Positions 34,577-45,339 of a DNA stretch of 64,000 bases are shown here, in pieces. The position numbers and the translations under genes are program-made. Below the pieces are notes generated by a model that had not been told where the DNA came from, did no database searches, and worked only from the letters and a program-made list of their open reading frames with translations. Position 1 is the first letter of the stretch. Each line of letters starts with the position of its first letter. Source of the stretch: Brachypodium distachyon (lineage: Eukaryota > Streptophyta > Magnoliopsida > Poales > Poaceae); the NCBI RefSeq assembly GCF_000005505.3, contig NC_016133.3:38343237-38407236 (forward strand). The letters run 5' to 3'.

Positions 34577-37500
34577 GACCCCCCCCCTTACAGGGTTCGA
34601 TCTCTGTGCTTATTTGTGCTAGTCCCTGGATCGACTCACTAGCACACACAGTTTCGGGATGTAATACCAAGATACAAAGGTCAAAAGTACTTTATTACAT
34701 CGTATCATCCAGAATTAATTGTACTTACAAACTTGCATGACCCCTTAGGCCAGCATAAACAAAATACGGTTTCAACATTATTAAACATTGTTTTCAAAAA
34801 CTGCAGCGGAAAAAGGGTAGAACAAATGGGCCTTAACTACTCCCAGAGGAGAGAGCATGTTGGAATGTAAGCACATGACCCAAAGAACATCGACGAACCT
34901 CACTCTTCGTCAGATTCACCTGCATTATTAATTGCAGCCACTACGTGGTCAATACATTGAATGTATTGGCAAGTTCACCTGGAAGTTATAACAGATCCTA
35001 CCAAGTATATGCAATTGAGGTATAGTGGGGTTCAGGCTTTATGGCATGGTAGCAAAACATAGTTTATCCTACTACAATTGAATGTTACAATATTGTTAAC
35101 TAGTGGACACCGGGTAGAAACACCGATGCTCCTATTAATCTAAGGACAGCGAGTAGACACATAGATGCTCCTAAACCCAAGTTCAAACATTCATTTTATT
35201 TAGAAATTGGAATGAGTGAGACCTTCCTTACAGCCCCAATATCTAGTTGCTCATAATTGTCCATAACCGGGGACATGGCTAAGTACTTAGTTTGACACTC
35301 TCGAGAGGTTGTACACATTCCCCACAGAAATCGACGTCTTAATCCCTTGTTGTCCTCAGGGTAGAGTAGCAACGGCATCGATTACAGGAATTTTCAGACC
35401 ATAATCACCCAGACCACCTGAGGGACCTACGTTCCCACCTACACGGCTACATCTGCACAATCCTTCGGATCCAGGATCATATGTCTTATATTCATCTTGG
35501 CAGAGCCCATATTACCATGTGGTTGTACTGGAAGCTACTAAACAGGAAACTAGTCCAGTCTTTGGTTACCCCGAGTGGCATTCCTCATTTGCGACGTAGG
35601 CGCTCCCATAGAAATGGCGAGACGACTCACAGAAATGGACCCATAGAAATGGACCTGACGTCGCATACATCTCCAATTCCTCAAAGCAGCCCACCCAGGA
35701 CGGTTCATTAAAGTTGTTTTTGTCAGGTTTCCAAAATACTTCATAATAACAGTTTCATGGTAATTGAGATTCCCTCCCACGTATACTAACATAGCATAGC
35801 ATCCAACTACTTACGATGGCAATTGGTGGAAGGGTAATGGCAAAGGTAATCCTATCACTAATAGGTCAAGTCATAGCTAGCATAAGTACGAGTAATAGTC
35901 CTATCGATGCATTTCTACAAACAACTCTAATGCATAAGTATTTTAAAAACAAACAGTAATACGATATGATTAAAGTGAACTTGCCTTGGTAGCAGTTGGA
36001 GTTCAAACACTCGTCACAATCACAAGGTTCGCTCTGCGAGAAAACTATACGAAACAAACAATATACACACACAATTCAAATCACGACAAAAGAATGTATG
36101 CTATGATGCAATATAAACATGTGACATGATTGGGTTTATTTTATTTGGGTGATCAACTGATCCTAAGCATAAGTAATTAAAACAAATGTATTAGGGTTTT
36201 AAACAAAAAGGCAAAAACAATTGATTAAAACCCTAAATTATAGTTTTATTGGCATCAGCCAAATAATTTAATTCAAAATATTTATGTCTCTATCCCAATG
36301 GATAGAGGATAATAAAACAAATTTTTGGGCACTGGTTTCAATTAAAAAGGATTTATAAATAATTAGTTGTGAATTAAATGACATTAAACCCTATTCTGTA
36401 AATTGACTGTGATTAAAATATTCAGATTTAAATTTAAACAGTGCCAAAAGATTCTACAGGTTGAGAGCTTTCCAAAAAGGTAAACTTTGTCAAATTGGCC
36501 AAAGGGTTTAAAAGTTACAAGCATTTGAAGTTAGAGGGGCTTTTCTGCAAAAGTGCCATTTAATTAAACCGGGGGATTAAAATTACATTTTTATTTTTCT
36601 ATTAAAGTGCCACGTGTCAGCTTCTAATTGGACGGTACCGGTTTGATTAAAAGAATTAACTGGATCTAATCTCGGCCGTTGATCAAGATCCAACGGACGA
36701 GATTGACATGAGGGTTTACCGGCGGCGCTACGGTTCCGGCGACGACGCGAGCTCGGGCGGCGGTGGCGCGGGCTGTTTTGGCGGAGCTAGCGGCTCGGGG
36801 AAGCGCGGGGAAGGCGCGGCGCGTCGAGGCGGAGCGGACGGCGGCGTCGGCAGGGCTCGGGCGCGACGGAGTCGGCAGCTAGGACAACGGAGGCGCTGCG
36901 GGCGGCGGCGGAGCTCCGGCGAGCAACGGGCGACGGCTGCGGTGGACAAAAAAGGAAACGGCGCACGTCACAAGAACCTCAAGAAAGAGAGGAAAGAGAG
37001 GGGTGAGGTTTGGTTGTCCATGGTGTACCGTGCAGTCGGCGACGAGCTCGGAACGGCGGCAGGCGGCGGCGAGCTACGGCGAGAAATCGCGGCGGCGTGG
37101 GCGCGTGCGAGTGAGGGCAAATAGAGGGAAAGAAGAGAGGGGGCTCCGGGCTTTAAAGGGACGCGCTCGGGCGATTTCGGGAAGGCCGAAATCAACGGGA
37201 ACGGCGATGGCGGCGGCGACGGCGCGCGCGGGTTGGCCGGCATGACGCGCGAGGGTTTCCCTGCGGGGAAGACGACCCCGACAGGCGGGGCCCACCTGTC
37301 GGTGGCTCACGCGGGTGCGCGCGCGCTGGGCTGGTTCGGTCCAGATCGGGCGCGGGCGAAGCTGGGCCGGTTCGGCCCATTTGGCCGGGCCGGTCCGGTT
37401 TTCCCTTTTTTTTTCTCTTTTTCCTTTTTCTCATTTCTTTCATATCTTTTGATTTTGAACTCCAAATTGGTCCAAATAAATTCCAGAAAATTTGTAAAAT

Positions 37501-37861
37501 CATGTTCTATCATGATTCAACATTTGAGAGTAATTTCCCCTCAAAATAAAATATATAAAAATACATTTGCCCTATAAATGCCTTTAGGGCTATATAACTA
37601 TTTAAATAACATATTTTTTCAACTCCAAATAATTATCCAAAAATTATGGGATAGCTTATGTATGAAATAAACCCCTTTTATAGATAAACCCTATTGGTTT
37701 GAGGATCCAAAGCTCAAATGGGTGAAAACCCTAGGGTTTAAATTGAAATAAAATCTTTTAAAGCCTTTTGAGATTCAAAATTGAATTCAAATATGCAATT
37801 GTGGCATGATGCTCATGGATGCAATGCACATGTAAGAATTTGAAATTTTGGGATGTTACAC
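34577..37861 (-). mobile_element. Repeat L3: most complete 'TGTAACATCCC' element
   Basis: On the minus strand it begins TGTAACATCCC at 37861 and ends near 34577 after 'ccctgtaagg', 3.3 kb in all. It is inserted in the antisense gene of X. It has a GC-rich block (36700-37390) and AT-rich ends, with no credible coding sequence. The frame at 36708-37124 is arginine/glycine-rich with no recognisable domain. Shared blocks tie it to L1 and L2. No matching target duplication was found at the two ends. A non-autonomous LTR-type (LARD) element is possible. Confidence 0.6.
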
Positions 37862-38794
37862 TTATTCTCCCGGCCACAACGCTCGGAAGGCCCGGATGCC
37901 AGCATTGAGCATGTTTACCCCGAACGACTTTAGAGGCTTAACCCGGCTCGCAATGCTGACCAAGTAATCCTCCAAGTCATATTCGAAGGGTACTGCCCCG
38001 GCTGGATCCCTCCTTTTACGGGCCTTGATCACGGCAGCTTGGGCAGTCTCAACAGATTGTGGGAAAATTTCTGACAAAGGCAAAAATATAGTAATGAGTC
38101 TCGGCACCCTATTGCTGTTTTCGGACAAATGATCAGAGGAAGAGATTTGGACAAGGACAACTTACTAGTCAGCATTGCGTCGATTTTGATGAGGTCACGC
38201 CGGCACACGCTGAGCAGGCGGGCGTTCTCGGCCTTCTCCTTCTCGGCAGAAGTGGCGCGGGTCTCGACCTCGGCGACAAGATCCTTGCATTTCTGCACTT
38301 CGCCTTCAAGGAGGATCTTCTCGTCGGCTTGGTTAGACAGAGCCGAGGTAAGTTGACCTACCTCGGTCTTATGCGCCTTCAGCCGGGCCAGTTTGTCCCG
38401 GTGCTGCTCTTTTAGCTGAGTCTTCTCATCGGTTTAGCAGACGTGTGTTACAGAAGCTTGACTTTAAAATGGATGAAACCCGGGATAAGTACAAGCTTGT
38501 ACCTTGTACTTCAACGACGCGCTTCAAGAGCTCCGACACTTGAGCATTGTCCCCGACTGCGAACGAGAGCACATATTAGTTTTCGCAGTGGATTAATATT
38601 CGGGCAAAGTTTTTATGTCAGTAAAAATGTACTTACTCTGGCTCTGACGCTCGGCCACCAAAGCCTTGTGCTCTGCCGCCAGCTTCTTGTGCTTCGCCAA
38701 CAGGACCTTAAAGGTGGCAGTGCGCTTGTTCATGCAGGTCTGCAAGACAATAATCAACAATTAATTCTATTGCAGTGGGAAGTCAACAGTTATT

Positions 38795-39049
38795 AGCTTC
38801 AGGCCGACTATGCTAAAAACATGGCCTGAATCTCGGGGAATAAGTGTTTGAAGTTTTTAAGCTTCAGGCCAACTATTCTAAACCCGGCCTAAATCTCGGG
38901 GAATAAGTGTTTGAAGTTTTTAAGCTTCAGGCCGACTATTATAAACCCGGCCTGAATCTCGGGGAATAAGTGTTTAAAGTTTTAAAGCTTCAGGCCGACT
39001 ATTCTAAACCCGGCCTGAATCTCGGGGAATGGTGTTTGAAGTTTTTAAG
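38795..39049. repeat. Minisatellite, four units of 63-65 bp
   Basis: Units begin 'agcttcaggccgacta' at about 38795, 38860, 38923 and 38986 and contain 'aatctcggggaataagtg'. A partial further unit starts near 39081. The array lies between two coding pieces of the antisense gene of X, in a probable intron. Confidence 0.85.
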
Positions 39050-41573
39050 TGCTGCAGAGTGTTTGAAGTTTTCTAAAATAAGCTTCAGGCCGACTAATTC
39101 TTGCTCGCCCTCAACCTCGGGGACTAGGAGTATGGACACTAAAAATAAAGTAAAAACTTCAAAGAATTTGTCGTACCTCAGCAGCTCGGCTGGACTCAAA
39201 CAAGGCAACCCTTGCCTGGAACATCTGGGCCGACACAGACTCCGGAGTCGCCACAGGTGCGGGCCCCACTAGAGGGCTCTGCCGCTGTCTAGAGGGTGCT
39301 GGAGGTCACCTCGTAACTGCCAGCGTTGTTCCAGTCCATTACGAACTGGCCCAGCGACCCCTAGCTTTGCCCGCTGGTCGTCCTGAGGGGAACTCCCTTG
39401 TTGCCCCAGGCAGACTGTGAGCTGGGGAACTCGGAGGCGCTTGTCCTGCGGGGATAGCGGAGCTCCTAGTTCTCCTAGCTTGCACAGCCGCTAGTTGGGT
39501 AGCTTGCGGCTGCGGTGGCAATGACGGCGGTGTTGTTGTAGTCTGCGGTTCTTGGCACTCTGTGGCCGGCTGCTAAGGAGTCTCGGTTGCCGCCGATGAA
39601 GGAGCAGTCCCGGCTGCAGACATCCCGGCTTGTGCGACGCTCGAAGCGTCGATGCTCGGGCCGACATCCCGGACGGGGGATGTCGGATCCGCAGCAGTCT
39701 CGGTCTCTCTCGTGGCCTGAGTTGCAGGTTCGGCATGGGGAGATGGAGCTGCCGGGATCCCAGACGCGATGCACGTCTGAGACTGAGTGGCTGTCAGAGC
39801 CTCTGCAGGAATGAGAGTTGGTTATTTTAATGATAGTTAAGAAGAAAACCGACACCAAGGATTGAGATGTTGAAAGCCTTACCCAACGGTCATGGGCTTC
39901 GGCTTTGGTCCACGAGAGGCGACTTTCTTCCGTTTCATAGTTCTTGGAAGATCCCTCTCGGCAGTGCGTTTTTCACAGGCCGGCGCCGCAGCGGCAGCTG
40001 GACCCGACGCCTCAACAGCGGTGGGATCATCCGAGTCGGCTGTTTCAGGATTAATGAAGGCGTAAGCATTTTAATGATAAGTGTGATAATAACTATGAGA
40101 CGATGCCGGGAGTTATTACCTTCGGTGCGATGGGGGCCGGCATGAGCGATCGGCATGTGATCCTCCGAGTCCGGATCTTCATGATCGATGATCACGCGTT
40201 GGCTCCCAAAGCACTTGTCTGGGGATTTCCCGTCTTCATTGTGCTGAAGGGTGAACCTTTGCACATAGAAATCAAGTAGTGCCGAGATAACTCTTTGTCA
40301 GATGAAAGCCAGCATAACCATATGTCGGATAAGAACAGAAGACATATATAAATAAAAACTCACCGGGGGCAGACGGTGCTTCCGACTGTACGCCGGCATA
40401 CACAATTCCCAGTGCTCGGGCAAACTCGTCTTCGCGATTGCCTTAACCCGGCGCCGGACTTCAGCCTTGTCGAGCCGAACGGTTGACACCCGGTTTGGGT
40501 CAAACTTCCCGCCGTAAAAACACATCTTGTGTGTCCGGCTTTGGAGCGGGCACAACCACCGGTACACGAAGGTTGCCAGCAAATCATCAGCCATCATCCC
40601 TTCGGCCTTGAGTTCGAGGATGCCGGCGTGGATCTCGTTGATCTCGGGAAGGGTGTCCTTCGGATCATACTTCCAGTTCTTCTTCTCCTCGGGAGGGCCG
40701 ACTACGAATCTCGGCAAGCTGACCTTGTTGATGTCGGAGGAGTTCTTGACATAGAAGAAATTCTTGAGCCATTTCTTGCAGGACTCAAGACCCTAGATCC
40801 GAGGGAAGGCCGAGCCTCGCGGGGTATGACGGTGGCGGCGCCGCGCTGGGTCAGCGGCTTAGTGGCGTCGGGATTATCTTTATCGGGAAGAACTTGGGGC
40901 CGAAACGTGAAATATTTGGCCCACAAGTCGATGGAAGGCCAGAGGCCGAGATAGGCCTCACAGCAAGTGAAAAACGCCGAGTGTAAGAATGGCGTTTGCC
41001 GGAAGGTGGTGCGACAGAAGGCCGAAGAAGTCTAAAAATTTCCTAGTGAAATCACTAGCCGGCAGAGCAAAGCCGCGTTCGAAATGAGCGAGGAAGACGA
41101 CATGCTCACCGGGTTCAGGTGTCGGCACGGTTTCATCGCCGGGAATCCGGCACTCCACCTCCTCCGGGATCCGCCTGGAGCGGCAGAGCCACTCGATGTC
41201 CGCCGGGGAGACATCGGAGCCTTCCCAACCAGCTCGCTCCGAGCCCGTCTCCTCCTCGGTGTGCTGAGCAGCGGGGGCAGCGGCGGCGGCGGCACGGGAA
41301 GAAGAAGCCATTGTTGGAAACTGGATCTAGGTTTAGTTTCTCTGGTGAAAGGACGGTGGCGCAAGGCCCGAGTGAGCAAGGAAGCGGCGGCGGAAAGCTA
41401 ATCGAGCGCGGGCGAGGATGCGGTGGCGAGCTCGGTCGATGAGACCTAGGAAGCACGGCGGCGGAAGAGCTCGGACCTAGCAGCAATGACGGAGCAAGCG
41501 AGGAGCAGAGAAGAGCAGGAGAGAGTGAGAGTGTTGCGGGAGTGCGAAGGGTTTTCACCCTCGCCCGCTCCCT

Positions 41574-41582
41574 CTATTTATA
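41574..41582 (-). promoter_or_regulatory. TATA box of the element X antisense gene
   Basis: The minus strand reads TATAAATAG about 263 bp upstream of the ATG at 41311 and is followed by a CT-rich, purine-alternating leader. It lies inside X, upstream of the LTR, so the antisense gene appears to have its own promoter. Activity is not shown by sequence. Confidence 0.55.
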
Positions 41583-42139
41583 CCCGCAGCGCAACTAGTG
41601 GGCGCGGATCTTCCGCGCCCATGACCCCTGTGGCCAACGGAAGGGTCGCGCATGATCATGGGGGCAATCAACCCCATTAACGCGCACGCGCTCGGTTACT
41701 GCGCGGTGTGGCGTAGTTAGTCCCGTCGAATCCGGGAGGATAAGGATCTGCGTGGGAACCGATATTCCTCTCTTAATGGCCTGTCGGTTTTACTGTCCGA
41801 TGGGATGACGCGCTCGCCTCAAAAGACGCGCCGGCAGTACTTCGGGTCTTATCTTCCCGTTATTTAAGCGGAGTGCGGAGTACAAGCAACAGGTGGCACT
41901 AATGTCGGCAGAAACGAGTTTTCTACTGTTGGCCATGAAGGAGAAAAGAATCTCGGCTCGACGCTAAATAAGCACGCCAACTCGGTATGTCGGAATAACT
42001 TGATCTCGGCTAAGAAGAACTCGGGGCTGTCTCGGCATCCTTTTCGGCTAAGCCCTGGTGAGCTTCGGTGGTTTGTGTGTGGGAAGCTGTCGTGGCCCGA
42101 CATTCTTCCCTGCCGGACCGCAACAGCTTCGGGGACTAG

Positions 42140-42906
42140 TGTCGGGGGGATGACCTCGGGTAGGGTCATGACGACACACTTTAGCCGAGATGACGAAGGC
42201 AAAACCGGCACGGGCATGTGCGCCGGCATCCTTAAGCCAAGCTAATACTAAGCCGACATACCAAGTGTATGCCGGCATGACTATCTTGTCTTATGTGATT
42301 GCAGGATAAGGACGAGTACTTTGATCTCGGCCACCGCCGAGATGGCTCAACAGTCTTATCCTTATCTCATGGTGCAAAGTAAAGCAGCGTTCTCTTTATC
42401 ACAGGAAAGCAGTCGTTGCTTACGTTGCGGTGCCAGGCGACTGCGCAGAGAAGCACCGAAAGAGAATCAGTGACGGAAGCCGGGCAAGAGGCTGCTGTAC
42501 TTATTGCAGGACGCCAGGAAAAGTAAAGTTGTCTTATCTCCTGCGGTGCCACCCGGAGGGAACCAAGGCGCGTGCCCGGCGTGGCCCATAGAAGATAACG
42601 TTAGCCCTTGACCCACATGTCAGTGTGACATGGGCGGTCCATAAATAGAGCACTACCCCTTCCTGGAGAGGGATCCCACACTTAGACATCTAGGGTTTCC
42701 CCTTCTTCTTCTTCTTCCTCAAGAAAACTGCTCAAGGATCACCATTGTAGATCTGGTTATCTCGGTTTATACAACAAAGCAGGAGTAGGAGTCTTACCTC
42801 TACAAGAGGGCTCCGAACCTGGGTAAATCTGTGAGTGCTTGTGTGTGTGTGTGTGCGTGTTTCTCTTCACGTCCTCTCTCCTCCGGTTCCTCCTTCGGCC
42901 CCAACA
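42140..42906 (+). repeat. 3' LTR of element X
   Basis: 767 bp, TGTCGGGG at the start and CCCCAACA at the end, forming an imperfect inverted terminal repeat. 'cggggacta' precedes it, a plausible polypurine tract. A TATA-like 'ccataaatag' is near 42640 and a GT run lies at 42838-42856. The 5' LTR of X was not found. Confidence 0.8.
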
Positions 42907-42915
42907 TAAGACATC

Positions 42916-43505
42916 CTATGGCATCTGCCGTGACACCACCATGACATTATACTCAATTTCGAGACCCGCAATCATATATTCAACTAGCTCCGCTTCTGAA
43001 ATCGTGCGACCGGCGGCCACAAGCTCGGAGCCTAGTGATTTCATCTTGGAGATGTACTGCGATGCAGTCATGTTACCCTTCTTGGTGTTGGCGAGGGCAT
43101 GGCGCAGATTCGTGATCCGCGATCTGGATTGAGATGAGAACATCTTCTCAATCGTGCCCCACACTTCAGCGGCATGCTCCATGCTGATGACTTGCGTGAG
43201 GATCTCCTTGGAGAGTGAGTTCAGCAGATCTCCTTTGAGAGTGAGTTCAGCAGGTAGCCAAGAACCTGCTGATCCTTGGTAAGCCAGGAGGCATACTCTG
43301 GATTGGCGACTTCTATGGTCGTCTGGTCATCCTTGGTGACCTTGATCTTCTTGGCCGGCTCGGCTTCAGTCGTCGAGCAGTCCAATCATGTGCGCGCCAC
43401 GCACTGCTAGGAGCACCTGCGCTTTCCACAGGAGATGGTTCTCCTTGGTAAGCTTCTCCGACGGCGGCGCACCGAGGGACGCCGGGCTGTTGGAGGAGGA
43501 AGCCA
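42916..43505 (-). pseudogene. Copia gag fragment
   Basis: The ATG at 43505 starts MASSSNSPASLG, followed by ENHLLWKAQVLLAVRG, typical of plant copia gag N-termini. After a broken middle (stop near 43370 and frameshifts) it continues from about 43200 to 42916 with VWGTIEKMFSSQSRSR and LRHALANTKKG, features of the UBN2-type gag domain. It is truncated by element X. Confidence 0.8.
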
Positions 43506-43555
43506 TGGATGGCAGGTTGGTGATGGGAAGCTAGATTAGATTGGATGGAAGAGAA

Positions 43556-43567
43556 GCTCTGATACCA
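43556..43567 (-). other. Copia primer-binding site (initiator tRNA-Met)
   Basis: The minus strand reads TGGTATCAGAGC directly after the LTR, the classic site complementary to the initiator methionine tRNA 3' end. Confidence 0.9.
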
Positions 43568-43717
43568 TGTAAAGTTTGGTGAAGCGTTCCAACCCCCTAT
43601 GGAGGCCGCGGTGTTGTATTTATATCTCAACGTTGTTACACGGGAGAAGTGATAAGGAGGAGCTTGCATCATGCCATATCCGAGATTACAATGTTGTTAC
43701 AGCAACTATATCTAACA
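43568..43717 (-). repeat. Copia 5' LTR, 150 bp
   Basis: On the minus strand it starts TGTTAGATATAG and ends TTTACA. It has a TATA-like ATATAAATAC (plus about 43614-43625). It is unusually short for an LTR but complete, and is followed directly by the PBS. Confidence 0.8.
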
Positions 43718-43795
43718 AGGAGAACATCTACAAAGTCTCGTCCTTGAAGTGGGGCGAGCGGTGGAGCTCCTTGGGCAAGAACTTGAGCGGTGGAT
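43718..43795. other. Filler sequence with a scrap of P450 exon 1
   Basis: The first 22 bases or so ('ggagaacatctacaaagtct') match the end of P450 exon 1 (for example near 44117-44136). The rest is unassigned. It joins the copia LTR to the broken exon 2 of P450-3. Confidence 0.65.
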
Positions 43796-45044
43796 CTCAG
43801 GTCGTCCTCCTTCACCGCCTGCTGGCCCTTGGGCGTCTTGCTCCTCACCTCGGCCTGGAGCTTGGCCATGAGACGTGGCTTTCGCATCAGCTCCGCCATG
43901 GCGAACTCCATGACGACGTATGACGGGTGTGTGCCCGCTGCAAACATGTCCTGTGTAACGACACACATGCAGACGGAAACGTAGTTAATTGGCAAATAAT
44001 GTTAAGCATCAGGGAATTAATGTAAACTAATTGGGTAAGTGAAAGTGAATAGATTACGATCAAGATGGCCTTGATGTTGTCTCTGGTGAGATTGTACTCG
44101 TGCTGGAGAGAGAGGAGAACATCTACAAAGTCTCTCTCCTGATCTTCCTGCTCGTCGTCATGTCGGTCATGCTGTTTCTGCGATGATGAAGAAGATAACT
44201 TGGCTGCGTGGTCGTCTATGATCTTGTCTAGCAGCTCGTACCTCCTTTTCTTGAGCCCGATTGTCTTAGCCAACAAGAGCCTCCGGCGCAGGCGCAACTT
44301 GGCCAGACCCGGGAAGAAGTCCTCAATGCCGACCCGGCCAACACGGCCGCGTTCCCGGCGATGAGCTCCCAGAAAAGCTCGTTCCCGCGCTCTTCGCGGA
44401 AGAACCTGCCGGACACGGCGCGGCACACGGCGTCGTTGGCGTAGGCGCCCAGAAGCTCGCTCAGGTCCACGGCCTGTCCGGCGCCGGCGCCGGCGCAGGC
44501 CGCGGCCTGGCGGACCTTGGCGATCACCAGGGCCACCTCCTCGCCGCGGGCGCCGGCGAGGGCGCGCACCTTGCCGGCGCTCAGCAGGTGCGTGGCGACC
44601 AGCCTCCTGGCCTGCCGCCAGTACTCCGTAGAGCGCGAACGCGACGTCGGAGGCGCCGCTGAAGAGTACGTCGGCGACAGCTGAAAGCGGGCGCGAGGCG
44701 TGGTCGTGCGCGCGCAGGAAGGCCTCGGCCCCGCGCGGGGAGGAGACCACGAGGGTGCGCGCCTGGCCCAGGTCCAGGAGAAGGAGCCCGTCGGGCCCCG
44801 CGTGCTTCCGGGAGAGCTCGGTGAGGGAGACGTGCGGGGATTCGGGGCTGACAAGGTGCAGGTGGCCTATGATGGGGAACCTTCCTGGAGGCGAAGGAGG
44901 GAGCCGGCGGCCTTTGTCGGGCTGCTTGTTGTAGTATCGCAGTAGGAGGAGGAAAATGAAGCAGAGGAACAGAGTGAGCAGTGCTTGTGGAGAGAAGATG
45001 ATGTGTAGTAGCTGCTGCTGAGGCTGAGCCATCACGACCTGCAT
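43796..45044 (-). pseudogene. P450-3: 5' part of a CYP71-type P450, 3' truncated
   Basis: Exon 1 spans 45044-44058 and the start of exon 2 spans 43950-43796, with a 107-bp intron and normal splice sites. ATGs lie at 45044 and 45032. The ER anchor, the hinge (LPPSPPGRFP) and WRQAR are present. A two-base deletion near 44627 ('ctccgtag' against 'ctcgccgtag') shifts the frame, and a one-base deletion near 44331 restores it, so about 100 residues are wrong. The oxygen-binding motif reads AGTHPS, with Asp-Thr replaced. Coding homology ends at 43796, and the heme loop and KETLR are missing. The gene is dead. It is paired with an F-box fragment at 48722 and is most like P450-2. Confidence 0.88.
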
Positions 45045-45099
45045 TGTCAAATGTCAATATCTTGCAATGTTAATTTGCTCGGCGGGTTCAGTGCTCACT

Positions 45100-45107
45100 C
45101 ATTTATA
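45100..45107 (-). promoter_or_regulatory. TATA box of P450-3
   Basis: The minus strand reads TATAAATG 56 bp upstream of the ATG at 45044, in the same context as P450-1 and P450-4. Confidence 0.6.
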
Positions 45108-45339
45108 AACATCAGAAAGAGTATTTTCCATGGGAACTGTTGTAACTGGTTAGATTATTTTCACGTCAGAAATAGTATTTTCCATGGGAATTTTCACCAG
45201 ATAACTCGTGGTCTTAGTTTTTAAGTGCTGAGTGCGGCTCAGATCGCATGGACGTACCATGACCTGACACAGGAATATCTAGCAATCAGTATATCTTGTA
45301 GCCTCACCCTGTATCCATCTGTTGGTATCGGCCCCCGGC
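45108..45339. other. P450-3 upstream flank
   Basis: Contains sequence related to the P450-1 and P450-4 upstream regions ('ttttccatgggaact'), with a partial local repeat of it around 45120-45195. Homology fades near 45300. Confidence 0.5.

Larger units (their letters stand above)
34168..41311 (-). pseudogene. Antisense spliced gene of element X (PF04195-like), interrupted by L3
   Basis: It starts at an ATG at 41311 (MASSSRAAAA) and reads minus, opposite to X pol. The first exon has SRRIPEEVECRIPGDE and FERGFALPASDFTRKFLDFF, as in the plant 'putative gypsy-type transposon' family (PF04195, from memory). A frameshift lies near 40970. Later parts are at 40717-40367 (EEKKNWKYDP; donor GTGAGT at 40365-40360), 40272-40120 (DFYVQRFTLQHNEDG; donor GTAATA near 40118), 40038-39880, and Lys/Glu-rich probably coiled-coil pieces at 38740-38640 and 38298-37862. 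The last part, 34577-34168, ends in an acidic tail. L3 interrupts it at 34577-37861. It matches the antisense gene of element B in layout. The function is unknown. Confidence 0.68.
42907..43717 (-). mobile_element. Ty1/copia element, 5' part only
   Basis: On the minus strand: LTR (43717-43568), primer-binding site, gag start, then a cut at the LTR of X. Pol and the 3' LTR are missing. Confidence 0.85.

Noticed and set aside
36708..37245. Frames rich in Gly/Arg in repeat L3
   Set aside because: Same GC-rich core as L1 on the opposite strand; no conserved protein is readable in both copies.
38795..39100. CRISPR-like regular repeats
   Set aside because: The units are directly tandem, without unique spacers, in plant DNA; this is a minisatellite.
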